Shown here: one piece after another, positions 1 to 8,883 of the stretch
Layout of the letters: the number at the start of each line of letters is the position of its first letter
Position numbering within the stretch: position 1 is the first letter of the stretch
Source: Proteobacteria bacterium UBA1844
Lineage (GTDB): Bacteria; Pseudomonadota; Gammaproteobacteria; Steroidobacterales; Woeseiaceae
Direction: 5' to 3'
DNA length: 42,668 nucleotides
NCBI GenBank assembly: GCA_002338615.1
Contig: DDIS01000204.1
Span: 1,713 to 44,380 of the forward strand
Program-made: the position numbers and the translations under genes
The notes under the pieces: generated by a model
What the model saw: only the letters and a program-made list of their open reading frames with translations
Database searches by the model: none
What the model was told of the DNA's origin: nothing

Positions 1-18
1 AATTAGCCGCACGGGACA

Positions 19-342
19 CTAGGGGGCATTGTCGGCTGTGCCGGAGGCGCGACGGTAAGCCGTTTGATAGCCACCGTAGCCGTCGGTGAGAAAACGGGCA
101 ACGCGGCCAATGGTGGTCACACTGACGGCCGTCCGTTCATGAATCTCGCGGTAGGGCAGGCCCTGCTCGAGGTAAGCGACGACCTGCCAACGATCAACCA
201 GTGCCTGCAATTCGGCCGGGGTGCATAGATCCTTGAAAAAGTTGCGGCACTCGGTCGTGTCCTGGAGGCTGATGATGGCCTGAAAAAGCGCTTCTTCAGT
301 GCGCGCCTGGCGTTCGTCGCTGTCTGCTCGATTGGGTTTCAT
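19..342 (-). CDS. TrpR-like regulator, YerC/YecD family
   Basis: A 107-residue protein of the TrpR superfamily, most like the YerC/YecD branch rather than classical TrpR. Residues about 20-60 form the helical dimer part (FFKDLCTPAELQALVDRW). A helix-turn-helix follows at about 62-90, with GLPYREIHERT as first helix and SVTTIGRVARFL as recognition helix. The end (GYGGYQTAY) is typical of YerC. It probably binds DNA as a dimer; a small-molecule co-repressor is not established for this family. It starts at ATG with no clear Shine-Dalgarno site and diverges from the metB transcript. An imperfect dyad resembling the E. coli TrpR operator lies 78 nt upstream, suggesting self-control. The family call is strong; the regulatory target is inferred. 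Confidence 0.85.
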   Translation of the reverse strand: MKPNRADSDERQARTEEALFQAIISLQDTTECRNFFKDLCTPAELQALVDRWQVVAYLEQGLPYREIHERTAVSVTTIGRVARFLTDGYGGYQTAYRRASGTADNAP

Positions 343-419
343 GGCTGGTCAGGCGACAGGTTTTGTGGAGGGCGAACGGGTTTTCATACGCGTTACAGAG
401 ACATCCAGGTTGTATGAAT

Positions 420-437
420 GTAATAGTAGGCTAGTAC
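420..437. promoter_or_regulatory. TrpR-operator-like dyad
   Basis: The 18-nt sequence GTAATAGTAGGCTAGTAC matches the idealised E. coli TrpR operator (GTACTAGTTAACTAGTAC) at 14 of 18 positions. Its arms GTAATAG and CTAGTAC are inverted repeats at 6 of 7 positions. It lies between the TrpR-like gene and the metB promoter, 78 nt upstream of the regulator's start codon. It could be an autoregulatory operator. I found no convincing -35/-10 pair placed over it. Confidence 0.4.
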
Positions 438-549
438 ATTAATGCATTGAGCGATGCGACGCAAGAGGCAATGTGTCAGCACTCCTGGTGCGGCCTGAAT
501 CGTAGCAAATGCAACAATTATAAAGATATAAATCCTTTTGCATATTTAC

Positions 550-578
550 TTGACCGCAGTGGGTTCGAGTTTTAGACT
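550..578 (+). promoter_or_regulatory. Promoter of the metB-metX transcript
   Basis: TTGACC at 550-555 and TAGACT at 573-578 are separated by exactly 17 nt, giving 5/6 and 4/6 matches to the sigma-70 consensus. The predicted transcription start, 6-8 nt further on, falls at about 585, exactly where the P1 helix of the SAM-I aptamer begins. That agreement is the main support for the call. Confidence 0.6.
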
Positions 579-584
579 CCGTTG

Positions 585-719
585 AAACTCATCGAGACCG
601 GCTGAGGGAAAGGCCCATTGACGCCGGGGCAACCAGCGGAACCAACCACTCCGCAAAGGTGCCAACTCCTGCAACACCGTCCTTGGGCTGGTTCGGGCCG
701 TGTTGAAAGATGGGGGTTT
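585..719 (+). ncRNA. SAM-I riboswitch aptamer (S box)
   Basis: The SAM-I core is visible in order. The P1 5' strand AAACTCATC (585-593) can pair with GATG...TTT at 709-719. A GA-type kink-turn region follows, then P2 with CCGGC (598-602) opposite GCCGG (623-627). GAGGGA and GGCCC of the P2 loop/pseudoknot element are present, then GGGGCAACC. P3 is GCGGA/TCCGC (636-640 and 650-654). AAAGGTGCCAACTCCTGCAAC is the conserved J3/4-P4 entry, and P4 is CAACAC/GTGTTG, ending in GAAAGATG. SAM binding should stabilise P1 and lower expression of metB-metX, which feed methionine and hence SAM synthesis. Confidence 0.9.
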
Positions 720-800
720 GTGCAGGCGGCGCGACGCCGCCACAGGGCACAACTACCCTCCCGAGGCGATTCGCCCGGAGTCCGGTGAGTGCGTGTTTTT
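712..800 (+). promoter_or_regulatory. Probable riboswitch expression platform
   Basis: Two structures compete here. A perfect 7-bp hairpin with a CGA loop (725-741) sits inside TTGTGC (718-723) pairing with GCACAA (747-752), and GGGGG (712-716) can add pairs with CCCTC (756-760). This long helix uses the 3' strand of aptamer P1. The alternative is CTCC (758-761) pairing with GGAG (777-780) around GGCG/CGCC (765-768, 772-775). A TTTTT run follows at 796-800, but 15 nt away, so this is not a standard terminator. The two forms exclude each other at 758-760. Which one is ON is inferred, not shown. Confidence 0.45.
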
Positions 801-835
801 GACATTGCTACAGCGGGACTTTGGGAGACTCAAGC

Positions 836-2026
836 ATGAGCGAAACGGGCAAGGCAGCGACCATCGCGGTAAGAGCCGCAATCGAATCAGACACACAGTA
901 CGGTGCAGTGGTGCCACCATTGCACCTGTCCTCCAATTACGCTTTCAGCGGACTGGGGGAGAAGCGGACATACGATTACACCCGATCCGGAAATCCAACC
1001 CGCGACGCGTTGGGCGCGGCGCTTGCCGAGCTTGAGGGCGGCGCAGGTTCGGTAATTACCGCCTCCGGTATGGCGGCGTTGAATGTGCTGGTGCAGTTGC
1101 TCGAGCCAGGTGACCTGTTAGTGGTGCCGCATGACTGTTACGGCGGCACTTTCAGGCTGTTCGAGTCGCTTGGTCGTAAAGGGCATTTTGAGATTCTGTT
1201 CGTGGACCAGACCGACGATGTCGCGCTGCAAGCAGCGATTGCGCGTAAGCCCAAAATGCTTCTCGCCGAGACTCCCTCAAATCCGCTACTTCGTATCGTC
1301 GACATAGAAAAACTCGCTGGTCTCGCCAGGGCCTGCGGCGCCATATTCGCGGTCGATAACACGTTCCTCTCGCCGGCATTGCAACAACCGATTGCCCTGG
1401 GTGCTGATGTCGTGCTGCACTCGACAACCAAGTACATCAATGGTCATAGTGACGTCGTTGGCGGTGCGATCGTGGCGGCGACGCAAGAACTTCACGAGCA
1501 ATTCGCCTGGTGGGCAAACTGCATTGGTGCGACCGGAGCGCCGTTCGACAGCTATTTGACATTGCGCGGCTTGCGCACCCTCAAGGTGCGCATGCGCCAG
1601 CATGAGGAAAGCGCACAGCAACTGGCGCAGGTGCTGCAGGAGCAGCCGGGCGTCCGCGAGGTCTACTATCCAGGCTTGCCAGCCCATCCGGGTCACGAGA
1701 TCGCTGCGCGTCAGCAACAGGGATTTGGTGGCATGATCAGTTTCGAGGTTGATGGCGGCAAGTCAGCCGTGCGTGCATTTGTTGAGTCGCTGCAGTATTT
1801 TTCCCTGGCGGAGTCTCTTGGCGGCGTGGAGAGCCTTGTTTGTCACCCCGCATCGATGACGCATGCACCGCTGGATGATGCAGCGCTGGCAAAAGCCGGC
1901 ATCAGCCAAAGCCTGATCCGATTGTCTGTTGGCCTGGAGGCGACGGAAGATCTCCTGGACGACATCCTGGGAGCACTCGAAGCGACCGCGCATGCGGCCA
2001 ACCTGGCGCCAGTGGCCGCCGCCTGA
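836..2026 (+). CDS. metB: Cystathionine gamma-synthase / O-succinylhomoserine (thiol)-lyase
   Basis: A 396-residue PLP enzyme of the Cys/Met metabolism family. It replaces the acyl group of O-acylhomoserine with cysteine to give cystathionine (or with sulfide to give homocysteine). The sequence follows E. coli MetB along its length: QYGAVVPPLHLSS near the start, YDYTRSGNPTR, PHDCYGG, ETPSNPLLR, DNTFLSPALQ, and the PLP lysine in STTKYINGHSDV at about K199. LAESLGGVESL marks the C-terminal domain. I chose the ATG at 836 because GGGAG stands 8 nt upstream; a TTG 15 nt earlier is in frame but unneeded. It is preceded by a SAM-I riboswitch and followed 9 nt later by metX, so the two are an operon. 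Direct sulfhydrylation (MetZ activity) cannot be excluded. Confidence 0.9.
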   Translation: MSETGKAATIAVRAAIESDTQYGAVVPPLHLSSNYAFSGLGEKRTYDYTRSGNPTRDALGAALAELEGGAGSVITASGMAALNVLVQLLEPGDLLVVPHDCYGGTFRLFESLGRKGHFEILFVDQTDDVALQAAIARKPKMLLAETPSNPLLRIVDIEKLAGLARACGAIFAVDNTFLSPALQQPIALGADVVLHSTTKYINGHSDVVGGAIVAATQELHEQFAWWANCIGATGAPFDSYLTLRGLRTLKVRMRQHEESAQQLAQVLQEQPGVREVYYPGLPAHPGHEIAARQQQGFGGMISFEVDGGKSAVRAFVESLQYFSLAESLGGVESLVCHPASMTHAPLDDAALAKAGISQSLIRLSVGLEATEDLLDDILGALEATAHAANLAPVAAA

Positions 2027-2035
2027 GAGATAGCA

Positions 2036-3151
2036 ATGAGCTTGCCCGAGTATTTGCAAAAACAGGTCACGAACCTCACCCGTACGTTACGTGTGCCGGG
2101 CAACTTTGCACTGGAGAATGGTGCGGTGCTGCAGGATGTGGAAATTGCATATCGAACTTGGGGCGAGCCGGGGAATGCCGCGGAACATGCAATTTTGATT
2201 TGCCATGCATTGACGGGATCCGCCGACGTCGAGGCCTGGTGGCCGGGAATCATCGGTGCGGGCAAAGCCTTTGATCCCGCCAGGGACTATATCGTCTGCG
2301 CAAATATACTCGGCAGTTGTTACGGCAGCACCGGGCCGGTCAGTGAAAAGCCGGGCGCCAACGAGCGCTATCGCGCCGATTTTCCGCGTATTTCAGTGCG
2401 CGACATGGTCAACGTCCAGCGGATCCTGCTCGACGAATTGGGGATCGGAAGGATCAAACTGGTTACCGGACCATCGCTGGGAGGCATGCAGGCGCTCGAG
2501 TGGGCGCTGATGTACCCGGAACGAGTGGGTAGTGTGGTTCCGATCGGTGTCGGCGGACAACATTCGGCGTGGTGCATTGCGGTGAGCGAAGCGCAACGCG
2601 CTGCCATTGCCGCGGACTCCAACTGGAAGGGCGGCTTTTATAGCGATGACGCGCCACCGGAGAAGGGCCTTGCAGCCGCGCGCATGATGGCAGTCTGCAC
2701 CTATCGCAGCTGGGTATCTTTCGACCAGCGCTTCGGCCGCGAGCGGCGTGTCGATGGCAGTTTCGAGGCGCAATCCTACCTGCGCCATCAGGGCGAAAAA
2801 ATCAACCGCCGATTCGATGCGAATACCTATGTGACACTAACGCACGCGATGCATACACATGATCTGGCGCGCGGTCGTGGCAAATATCCCGATGTCCTGG
2901 CGCGACTGACTCAGCCAGCGCTGGTTGTTTCAGTGAGCAGCGACGCCTTGTATCCGCCCCGCGAGCAAAAATTCCTTGCCGATCATATGCCCAATGCAGA
3001 CTATGCGATTCTGAACTCCGAGCACGGGCATGACGGATTCCTGATCGAAACAGAAGAATTGGGCAAACTGATTTCGACGTTCCTCAACGGTCAACGGAAA
3101 CCCGTCTCGCGATCGCTCGTTAGTGGAGTTTGCGAAGCACAGCGTCAGTAA
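2036..3151 (+). CDS. metX: Homoserine O-acyltransferase, MetX family
   Basis: A 371-residue alpha/beta-hydrolase enzyme that acylates homoserine, the first committed step of methionine synthesis. The nucleophile is Ser147 in GPSLGGMQALEW. Asp303 (SSDALYPP) and His332 (SEHGHDGFL) complete the triad. ICHALTGSA near residue 57 and NILGSCYGSTGP near residue 90 are family hallmarks. It is co-transcribed with metB after 9 nt. Members of this family use either acetyl-CoA or succinyl-CoA. The enteric-type MetB partner favours the succinyl form, as in Xanthomonas, but I cannot decide from sequence alone. The 3' end overlaps the end of the convergent leuB gene by 32 nt and no terminator separates them. 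Confidence 0.88.
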   Translation: MSLPEYLQKQVTNLTRTLRVPGNFALENGAVLQDVEIAYRTWGEPGNAAEHAILICHALTGSADVEAWWPGIIGAGKAFDPARDYIVCANILGSCYGSTGPVSEKPGANERYRADFPRISVRDMVNVQRILLDELGIGRIKLVTGPSLGGMQALEWALMYPERVGSVVPIGVGGQHSAWCIAVSEAQRAAIAADSNWKGGFYSDDAPPEKGLAAARMMAVCTYRSWVSFDQRFGRERRVDGSFEAQSYLRHQGEKINRRFDANTYVTLTHAMHTHDLARGRGKYPDVLARLTQPALVVSVSSDALYPPREQKFLADHMPNADYAILNSEHGHDGFLIETEELGKLISTFLNGQRKPVSRSLVSGVCEAQRQ

Positions 3152-4181
3152 ATTCCGTAGTTGAAAGTACCTTGTCATTGCCGCGGGCGATGTCCGCTGT
3201 GCGCCCGCCCTCGCGAATCACCTCGGTGATGGCCTGTTCAACGACAGCCGCCTCGTGCTCCAGCATCAGGCTGTGACGCAAAAGCAAGGCGCAACTGGCG
3301 ATGATGGCCGCCGGGTTGGCGATACCTTTGCCTGCGATATCGGGCGCTGAGCCATGGATAGGTTCGTACAAGCCGCGGGCCGAAGCACCCAGCGAGGCCG
3401 ACGGCAGCAAACCCAGGGAGCCCGCCAGCATGGAGGCTTCGTCCGTCAGGATGTCGCCGAACATGTTCTCGGTTACGATGACGTCGAAATCGGCCGGCCG
3501 ACTCAGCAAGTGCATGGCCGCCGCATCCACCAGCAAGGTTTCGAGCTCAATGCCCGGATACTCCTCCCGCATGATGCGAGCGACAGTCGTTCGCCACAGG
3601 CGCGAGGTCTCGAGAACATTCGCCTTGTCCACGGAACACAGCTTGCCGCGCCGCGACGCTGCAAGATTGGCGGCAACCCGGATAATGCGTTCGATTTCAT
3701 AGGTGTGGTACGTACACAGGTCACTGGCCGAATTTGCAGTCCGGGTTTTCTCGCCAAAGTAAATTCCGCCGGTCAACTCGCGTACCACGATGAAATCCAC
3801 GCCACGCAGCAGGTGGTCTTTCAGCGGTGAAGCAGCCACCAATTCCGGCATTACCTTGACTGGCCGCAAATTCGCGAACACAGCAAGTTCGGAACGAAGT
3901 TTCAGGAGCCCTTGCTCCGGTCTCACCTTCGCATTCGGATCGGACCATTTCGGGCCACCAACGGCGCCGAGCAATACCGCATCTGCAGCGAGGCAACTCG
4001 CGATAGAGGCATCTGGCAAAGGGGTACCCGTAGCATCGATTGCTGCACCCCCGGCAAGCTGCTCATCGAAAGTAAAGCGGTGCTCAAATCGATCTGCAAT
4101 CGCTTGCAGAACATCGCGCCCGGCGGCCATTACTTCCGGGCCAATGCCATCGCCGGGCAAGAGCGTAATCAGGGCGTCCAG
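3120..4181 (-). CDS. leuB: 3-isopropylmalate dehydrogenase
   Basis: Oxidatively decarboxylates 3-isopropylmalate to 2-oxoisocaproate, the third leucine step, with NAD. It shows [14 protein letters not shown] at the N terminus, LLKLRSELAVFANLRPV, the substrate motif RELTGGIYFG, VDKANVLETSRLWR, the metal-binding Asp in DAAAMHLL and later D residues, and EPIHGSAPDIAGKGIANP for NAD. The start is unusual. The only in-frame ATG/GTG/TTG upstream is a TTG at 4262, deep inside leuD and without a ribosome site. A CTG at 4181 has GAGGAG 8 nt upstream and gives 353 residues, the normal family length, overlapping leuD by 13 nt. It is the last gene of the ilvC-leuACDB operon. Confidence 0.9.
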   Translation of the reverse strand: MDALITLLPGDGIGPEVMAAGRDVLQAIADRFEHRFTFDEQLAGGAAIDATGTPLPDASIASCLAADAVLLGAVGGPKWSDPNAKVRPEQGLLKLRSELAVFANLRPVKVMPELVAASPLKDHLLRGVDFIVVRELTGGIYFGEKTRTANSASDLCTYHTYEIERIIRVAANLAASRRGKLCSVDKANVLETSRLWRTTVARIMREEYPGIELETLLVDAAAMHLLSRPADFDVIVTENMFGDILTDEASMLAGSLGLLPSASLGASARGLYEPIHGSAPDIAGKGIANPAAIIASCALLLRHSLMLEHEAAVVEQAITEVIREGGRTADIARGNDKVLSTTEFTDAVLRKLH

Positions 4182-4753
4182 GATCGGCGCTCCTCGAAAG
4201 TCCGAATGGCCTCGGAGTGTTGCTGCAAGAAACCGAGCTGATCGATGCCTTCCAACAGGCAATGCCGCGCAAACCCGTCAATCTCGAACGAAACGCGAGT
4301 GCCGTCCGGCAGGGTCAGGCTGGTATCGGCAAGGTCTATGGTCAGTTCCAGGCCGGGCTCATTCAGGAGGCGCGCGTGTAAAGGCTTGTCAACCAGCACC
4401 GGCAGCAGGCCGTTCTTCAGCGCATTGCTGCGAAAAATATCGGCGATCTCGGTCGAGATCACCGCTTTGAAGCCGTAGTCAAGCAAGGCCCATGGCGCAT
4501 GTTCGCGCGATGAGCCACAACCGAAATTATTTCCTGCAACCAGTATTTCACAGCCTTCAGCAGACGGAACGTTTAGTGGAAAACTCTCGTTGAGGGCGCC
4601 GTCAGAGCGATAGCGAAGGTCATTAAACAGATGTGCACCGAGACCGTCGCGACTGGTCGTCGTCAGAAAGCGCGCCGCGATAATCTGGTCTGTATCGATG
4701 TCGGTGGTTGCGAGCACGACGGTTCTTGACTTGATTTTCGCGATGCCGCTCAT
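4169..4753 (-). CDS. leuD: 3-isopropylmalate dehydratase, small subunit
   Basis: A 194-residue small (swivel) subunit of isopropylmalate isomerase, which with LeuC interconverts 2- and 3-isopropylmalate. Visible motifs are [15 protein letters not shown] near residue 17, the loop [16 protein letters not shown] near residue 75 with the substrate-binding Ser-Ser-Arg, and [21 protein letters not shown]. Its ATG overlaps the TGA of leuC as ATGA, so translation is probably coupled, and the subunits would be made in similar amounts. Length is normal for the proteobacterial form. Confidence 0.95.
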   Translation of the reverse strand: MSGIAKIKSRTVVLATTDIDTDQIIAARFLTTTSRDGLGAHLFNDLRYRSDGALNESFPLNVPSAEGCEILVAGNNFGCGSSREHAPWALLDYGFKAVISTEIADIFRSNALKNGLLPVLVDKPLHARLLNEPGLELTIDLADTSLTLPDGTRVSFEIDGFARHCLLEGIDQLGFLQQHSEAIRTFEERRSWTP

Positions 4754-6156
4754 TGGCGTTGCTCCCTGGCAAGGCTGCGCGGGTCAGCCACCTTGCCACG
4801 AACGGCGGATGCCGCAGCAGTCGCCGGGCTGGCCAGTACGGTTCGTGCCCCGATGCCCTGACGACCTTCAAAATTCCGATTGCTGGTACTCACGCTGAGC
4901 TGCCCGGGCAGCGCTATATCGCCGTTCATGCCGATGCACATGGAGCAACCTGCCTCGCGCCACTCGGCACCGGCATCCTTGAATATGCGGTCCAGCCCCA
5001 ATGCTTCTGCCTGGTTTTTTACTTGCTGCGACCCCGGTACAACCAGCATGCGTACGCCCGCAGCAACTTTCCGACCTTCCAGCAGGCTTGCCGCCTCCTG
5101 TAGATCTGATAGTCGGCCATTCGTGCAGCTGCCAATGAATACGACGTCAACGTCGTTCTCTGTCATCGGCCGCCCGGGTGTCACCTGCATATAATCCAGC
5201 GCTTTCTTGAAACTCGGATCGTCGCTGGCAGGAACAGGATCATTGATGCCAATAACCATGCCCGGGTTGGTGCCGAACGTGACCATCGGCTGCAGACTGG
5301 AGGCATCCAGGCTTACGGACATGTCAAATTTAGCGTTGTCGTCGGTGTGCAGCGAGCGCCATCGTAGAACGGCGCTATCCCACGCATGCCCGGTCGGCAC
5401 ACGCTGGCGACCGTGCAGGTAGTTGAACGTGGTGTCATCCGGCGCGATCATTCCCGCGCGCGCACCACCTTCAATCGACATATTGCATATCGTCATACGC
5501 TGTTCCATGTCCAGGGAACGGATCGTGTTGCCGCGATATTCGATGACATGGCCGGTGCCACCCTGGACACCGATTTTGCCGATCAGCGCAAGTATGATGT
5601 CCTTGGCAGACACTCCCGGTGGTAGCTGGCCATTGATCTCAACCGACAGTGTTCGGGGCTTTCTTTGCAACAGGCATTGCGTTGCAAGAACATGACCGAC
5701 TTCTGTCGTGCCAATGCCGAATGCGAGAGCGCCAAATGCGCCATGTGTGCTCGAGTGGCTGTCGCCACAAACAATTGTCTTGCCGGGTTGAGTCGCGCCC
5801 AGTTCCGGGCCCATGACGTGCACGATGCCGCGATATTCGCTGTCGAAACCAAGCAGCTCGATGTTGAAGTCGCCGCAATTCCGTTCCATTTGCCGAATCT
5901 GGTTGAGCGCGCCTTTACTAATGACGGCGAGATCCTTGAACGTTCTGACCGGCGTCGTCGGCGTAGAGTGATCCATTGTTGCGAGCGTGAGATCCGGGCG
6001 ACGCACCGGCAGTCCCAATTCGCGCAGCTTGCTGAAAGCCTGTGGCGTAGTGACTTCGTGAATAATGTGCAGGTCGATATACAAGATCGCCGGTGTCTCG
6101 GCCGTTTCCGGAACAACAACGTGCTCGTCCCAGATCTTGTCCAGCATCGTTTGCAT
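4750..6156 (-). CDS. leuC: 3-isopropylmalate dehydratase, large subunit
   Basis: A 468-residue aconitase-family protein carrying the [4Fe-4S] cluster of isopropylmalate isomerase. It starts [14 protein letters not shown], as LeuC normally does. It shows [43 protein letters not shown], and the cluster cysteines in [12 protein letters not shown] and CSMCIGMN. The open frame extends further upstream, but the ATG at 6156 overlaps the leuA stop as TGATG and gives the standard N terminus, so I chose it. It is part of the ilvC-leuACDB operon. Confidence 0.95.
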   Translation of the reverse strand: MQTMLDKIWDEHVVVPETAETPAILYIDLHIIHEVTTPQAFSKLRELGLPVRRPDLTLATMDHSTPTTPVRTFKDLAVISKGALNQIRQMERNCGDFNIELLGFDSEYRGIVHVMGPELGATQPGKTIVCGDSHSSTHGAFGALAFGIGTTEVGHVLATQCLLQRKPRTLSVEINGQLPPGVSAKDIILALIGKIGVQGGTGHVIEYRGNTIRSLDMEQRMTICNMSIEGGARAGMIAPDDTTFNYLHGRQRVPTGHAWDSAVLRWRSLHTDDNAKFDMSVSLDASSLQPMVTFGTNPGMVIGINDPVPASDDPSFKKALDYMQVTPGRPMTENDVDVVFIGSCTNGRLSDLQEAASLLEGRKVAAGVRMLVVPGSQQVKNQAEALGLDRIFKDAGAEWREAGCSMCIGMNGDIALPGQLSVSTSNRNFEGRQGIGARTVLASPATAAASAVRGKVADPRSLAREQRQ

Positions 6157-7730
6157 CAAATACGCGCCTGATCGATGCGGGCGTCCGGCCCCGAGTTCGC
6201 ACGCTGACCGCGGCGCAGCAGTCGATTTGTTACTTCGAGACAAGCCTGACTGCCGGCTTCGACAATATCCACACTGGTACCGCGCCCACGATAACTTGCA
6301 CCGTCGTGTTCGACTGTTACGGTCACTTCGCCCTGGGCGTCTTCACCCATGGAAGAGCTGTGCAATTCGAAATTCTTGAGAAGTAACTCGATACCGGTGA
6401 GCTGTTCAATCGCTTGAAATGCAGCCGCCACCGGGCCATCACCGGACGCCGTACTAGTGTGTTTGCTGCCGGATTCGTCCAGCAGCACAACGGTCGCAGA
6501 CGCTGGCTGGTCACTTTGTGTTTGCACTGCCAGAGATGCCATGATCCAGGGTCCTGCCGATGCGTTGTCGATGTTCATCGCCAGCGCCTCGATGTCACCG
6601 TCGAAAATATCTTTCTTCTTGTCAGCCAGTTTCTTGAACTCCTGAAACGCACGATTGGTTTCAAATTCATCGAGCACGAACCCAAGCTCGCGGACACGTT
6701 CGCGGAATGCGTGCCTGCCGCTGTGCTTGCCAAGGACCAGGTTCGAGCGCTTGATCCCGACATCCGCTGGCAGCATGATTTCGTAGGTCGACGAGTGTTG
6801 CAGCATGCCGTGTTGATGGATGCCCGCTTCGTGAGCGAACGCATTCTCGCCGACAATGGCTTTGTTGCGCGGCACATGCATACCCGTAATGCTGGAGACC
6901 AATCGTGAGGTCGGGTAGAGGCGCGTCGAATCGACGCCGGTCTCGAGCTTGAAAAACTCGCCGCGAGTACGAATAGCCATGACGACCTCTTCCAGGCTGC
7001 AGTTACCGGCGCGCTCGCCAATACCGTTGATGGTACATTCAACCTGGCGCGCGCCTGCGTGGACGGCGGCCAGTGAATTCGCCACCGCCATGCCGAGGTC
7101 ATCGTGGCAGTGGACCGAGAGTGTTACGCCATCAATACCGGGTACGTGGTCATTGAGGTAGCGAAACAGAAGATCGAATTCCGCTGGCACCGTGTAACCT
7201 ACGGTATCGGGAATGTTGATCGTTGTTGCGCCGGCTTCGATAGCGGCGCTGACCACCTCGGCCAGAAATGCGAGCTCGGTGCGCGACGCATCCTCTGGAG
7301 AAAACTCAACGTCTTCGGCCAGGTCCCGTGCCATGCGCACGGCGGAACTCGCGGCCTTGATAATTTCTTCCTTCGCCATGCGCAGCTTGTATTCGCGGTG
7401 AATTGCGCTGGTCGCGACGAACACATGGATACGATGTCGTGCTGCCGAACGGACTGCGGCATGGACTTTTTCGATGTCTTCGGGATTACAGCGCGCCAGG
7501 CCGCAAATTATGGGTCCAAAATCCGCTTCCGCAATTGCTTGCACCGATTCGAAGTCGCCTGGCGATGCCGCCGGAAAACCGGCTTCGATAACGTCAACCT
7601 TAAGCTCAGCCAAGGCTTTCGCGATGCGCAGTTTCTCACGCAAACTCATACTGCATCCCGGTGCCTGCTCACCATCGCGCAAGGTAGTATCAAAGATACG
7701 AACTCTGTTATTCGCTGTTTCGCCTGACAT
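6156..7730 (-). CDS. leuA: 2-isopropylmalate synthase
   Basis: A 524-residue enzyme that condenses acetyl-CoA with 2-oxoisovalerate, the committed and leucine-inhibited step. The TIM-barrel domain carries [13 protein letters not shown] (Asp14), [11 protein letters not shown], and the metal histidines in [14 protein letters not shown] (His207, His209). [12 protein letters not shown] follows, then [11 protein letters not shown] and GKHSGRHAF of the linker. The last 120 or so residues form the regulatory LeuA dimer domain. It lies 53 nt after ilvC and overlaps leuC by 1 nt. Length and motifs are those of the long proteobacterial form. Confidence 0.95.
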   Translation of the reverse strand: MSGETANNRVRIFDTTLRDGEQAPGCSMSLREKLRIAKALAELKVDVIEAGFPAASPGDFESVQAIAEADFGPIICGLARCNPEDIEKVHAAVRSAARHRIHVFVATSAIHREYKLRMAKEEIIKAASSAVRMARDLAEDVEFSPEDASRTELAFLAEVVSAAIEAGATTINIPDTVGYTVPAEFDLLFRYLNDHVPGIDGVTLSVHCHDDLGMAVANSLAAVHAGARQVECTINGIGERAGNCSLEEVVMAIRTRGEFFKLETGVDSTRLYPTSRLVSSITGMHVPRNKAIVGENAFAHEAGIHQHGMLQHSSTYEIMLPADVGIKRSNLVLGKHSGRHAFRERVRELGFVLDEFETNRAFQEFKKLADKKKDIFDGDIEALAMNIDNASAGPWIMASLAVQTQSDQPASATVVLLDESGSKHTSTASGDGPVAAAFQAIEQLTGIELLLKNFELHSSSMGEDAQGEVTVTVEHDGASYRGRGTSVDIVEAGSQACLEVTNRLLRRGQRANSGPDARIDQARI

Positions 7731-7783
7731 CGCTTGTCTCCAACTACGAATTAATGGCTTTCCCGATCGATTACTTTCTTGCG

Positions 7784-8770
7784 CTATCCTTCGAGCCAGT
7801 CCATGCGGCTGCGCAGTGCCTTGCCGACCTTTTCGATAGGATGCTCGAGGTCCGCGTTCATCATTTGCTTGAATTTGGGCATGCCCTGTTCGTTCTCGGC
7901 GATCCAGTTACGCGCGAATGTCCCATCCTGTATATCGGTCAGAATGGCTCGCATTGCCTTACGCGAATTTTCATCGACTACGCGCGGGCCGCTGACCATG
8001 TCGCCCCACGCGGCGGTATCGCTGATAAATTCATGCATCTTGCGCAGCCCGCCCTCGTGTAACAGATCGACGATAAGCTTCAATTCGTGCATGACTTCGT
8101 AGTACGCAACCTCCGGCTGGTAGCCTGCGTTAACCAGCGTTTCGTATCCCGCTACAATCAGCTCGGTTGCGCCGCCGCATAGCACCGCCTGCTCGCCGAA
8201 CAAATCTGTTTCTGTTTCTTCCGCGAACGTCGTTTCTATGACCCCCGCGCGTGCGCCGCCGATGCCCGACGCGTAAGCCAGCGCCAATTTGAGTGCGTTA
8301 CCGTCTGCATCCTGATGAACGGCGACCAGGCAGGGCACGCCATGACCTTCTTCGTACTGACGTCGTACCAGGCCGCCGGGGCCTTTCGGTGCAATCAACA
8401 CGACATCGAGGTCCCGGCGCGGTACGACCTGCTTGAAATGCACCGCAAAACCATGTGCAAAGAGCAGTGTCGCACCATCGGCGATGTCGTCGACGACCGA
8501 CTCGTAGAGGCGCTTCTGCGCCATATCCGGCGTGAGGAAGGAGATCAGGGTCGCATCTTTCACGGCGTCGTTGGGCTCCATGACGACCAGGCCATCCGCT
8601 TCAGCTCTGGGCCAGCTGGTGCCATTGCGGCGCAGGCCGACCACGACCTTGAAGCCCGAATCCTTGAGGTTCAGCGCGTGCGCGCGGCCCTGGCTGCCAT
8701 AGCCAAGGATGGTGACCTGCCGGTCGCTCAATACGGCGGTGTCGACATCGGCTTCTGAATACAATTGCAT
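7784..8770 (-). CDS. ilvC: Ketol-acid reductoisomerase (NADP), class I
   Basis: A 328-residue class I (short) enzyme. It isomerises and reduces 2-acetolactate or 2-aceto-2-hydroxybutyrate to the dihydroxy acids of valine, leucine and isoleucine synthesis. The Rossmann motif [13 protein letters not shown] is at residues 23-35, with [10 protein letters not shown] as the cofactor-specificity loop. [13 protein letters not shown], the metal-binding [20 protein letters not shown] and [14 protein letters not shown] complete the family pattern. AAGGA precedes the ATG at good spacing. It is the first structural gene after the leucine attenuator. No acetolactate synthase genes are beside it. Confidence 0.95.
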   Translation of the reverse strand: MQLYSEADVDTAVLSDRQVTILGYGSQGRAHALNLKDSGFKVVVGLRRNGTSWPRAEADGLVVMEPNDAVKDATLISFLTPDMAQKRLYESVVDDIADGATLLFAHGFAVHFKQVVPRRDLDVVLIAPKGPGGLVRRQYEEGHGVPCLVAVHQDADGNALKLALAYASGIGGARAGVIETTFAEETETDLFGEQAVLCGGATELIVAGYETLVNAGYQPEVAYYEVMHELKLIVDLLHEGGLRKMHEFISDTAAWGDMVSGPRVVDENSRKAMRAILTDIQDGTFARNWIAENEQGMPKFKQMMNADLEHPIEKVGKALRSRMDWLEG

Positions 8771-8821
8771 GCTGATTTCCTTAAATTACGGCGTACCGTG
8801 GTGGTTACCCAATTTTCACTG

Positions 8822-8857
8822 AAAAAAAACCCCACAATCCTGATCGGATGCGGGGTT
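8822..8857 (-). terminator. Attenuator terminator before ilvC
   Basis: Read on the minus strand, AACCCC (8857-8852) pairs with GGGGTT (8833-8828). An inner ATCC/GGAT helix and a GATCA loop lie between, and a run of eight T follows (8829-8822). It sits 26 nt after the stop of a Leu-rich leader peptide and 51 nt before ilvC, the classic attenuator position. GCGGG at 8891-8887, just before the leader stop codon, can pair with CCCGC at 8854-8850 of the terminator stem and may form part of an antiterminator. Confidence 0.85.
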
Positions 8858-8883
8858 GGCGTTCGGTATCAATTATGGACGCG

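Noticed and set aside
546..805. Minus-strand open frames across the met leader
   Set aside because: They overlay the SAM-I aptamer and its platform, which fully explain the sequence; no ribosome site or family pattern.
821..835. TTG start for metB
   Set aside because: In frame, but the ATG at 836 has a good ribosome site and gives the MetB N terminus.
700..1035. Plus-strand frame overlapping the start of metB
   Set aside because: It covers the riboswitch 3' end and runs out of frame into metB; the translation has no family features.
4182..4262. Longer leuB from a TTG codon
   Set aside because: It lies inside leuD, lacks a ribosome site and adds 27 residues not typical of LeuB.
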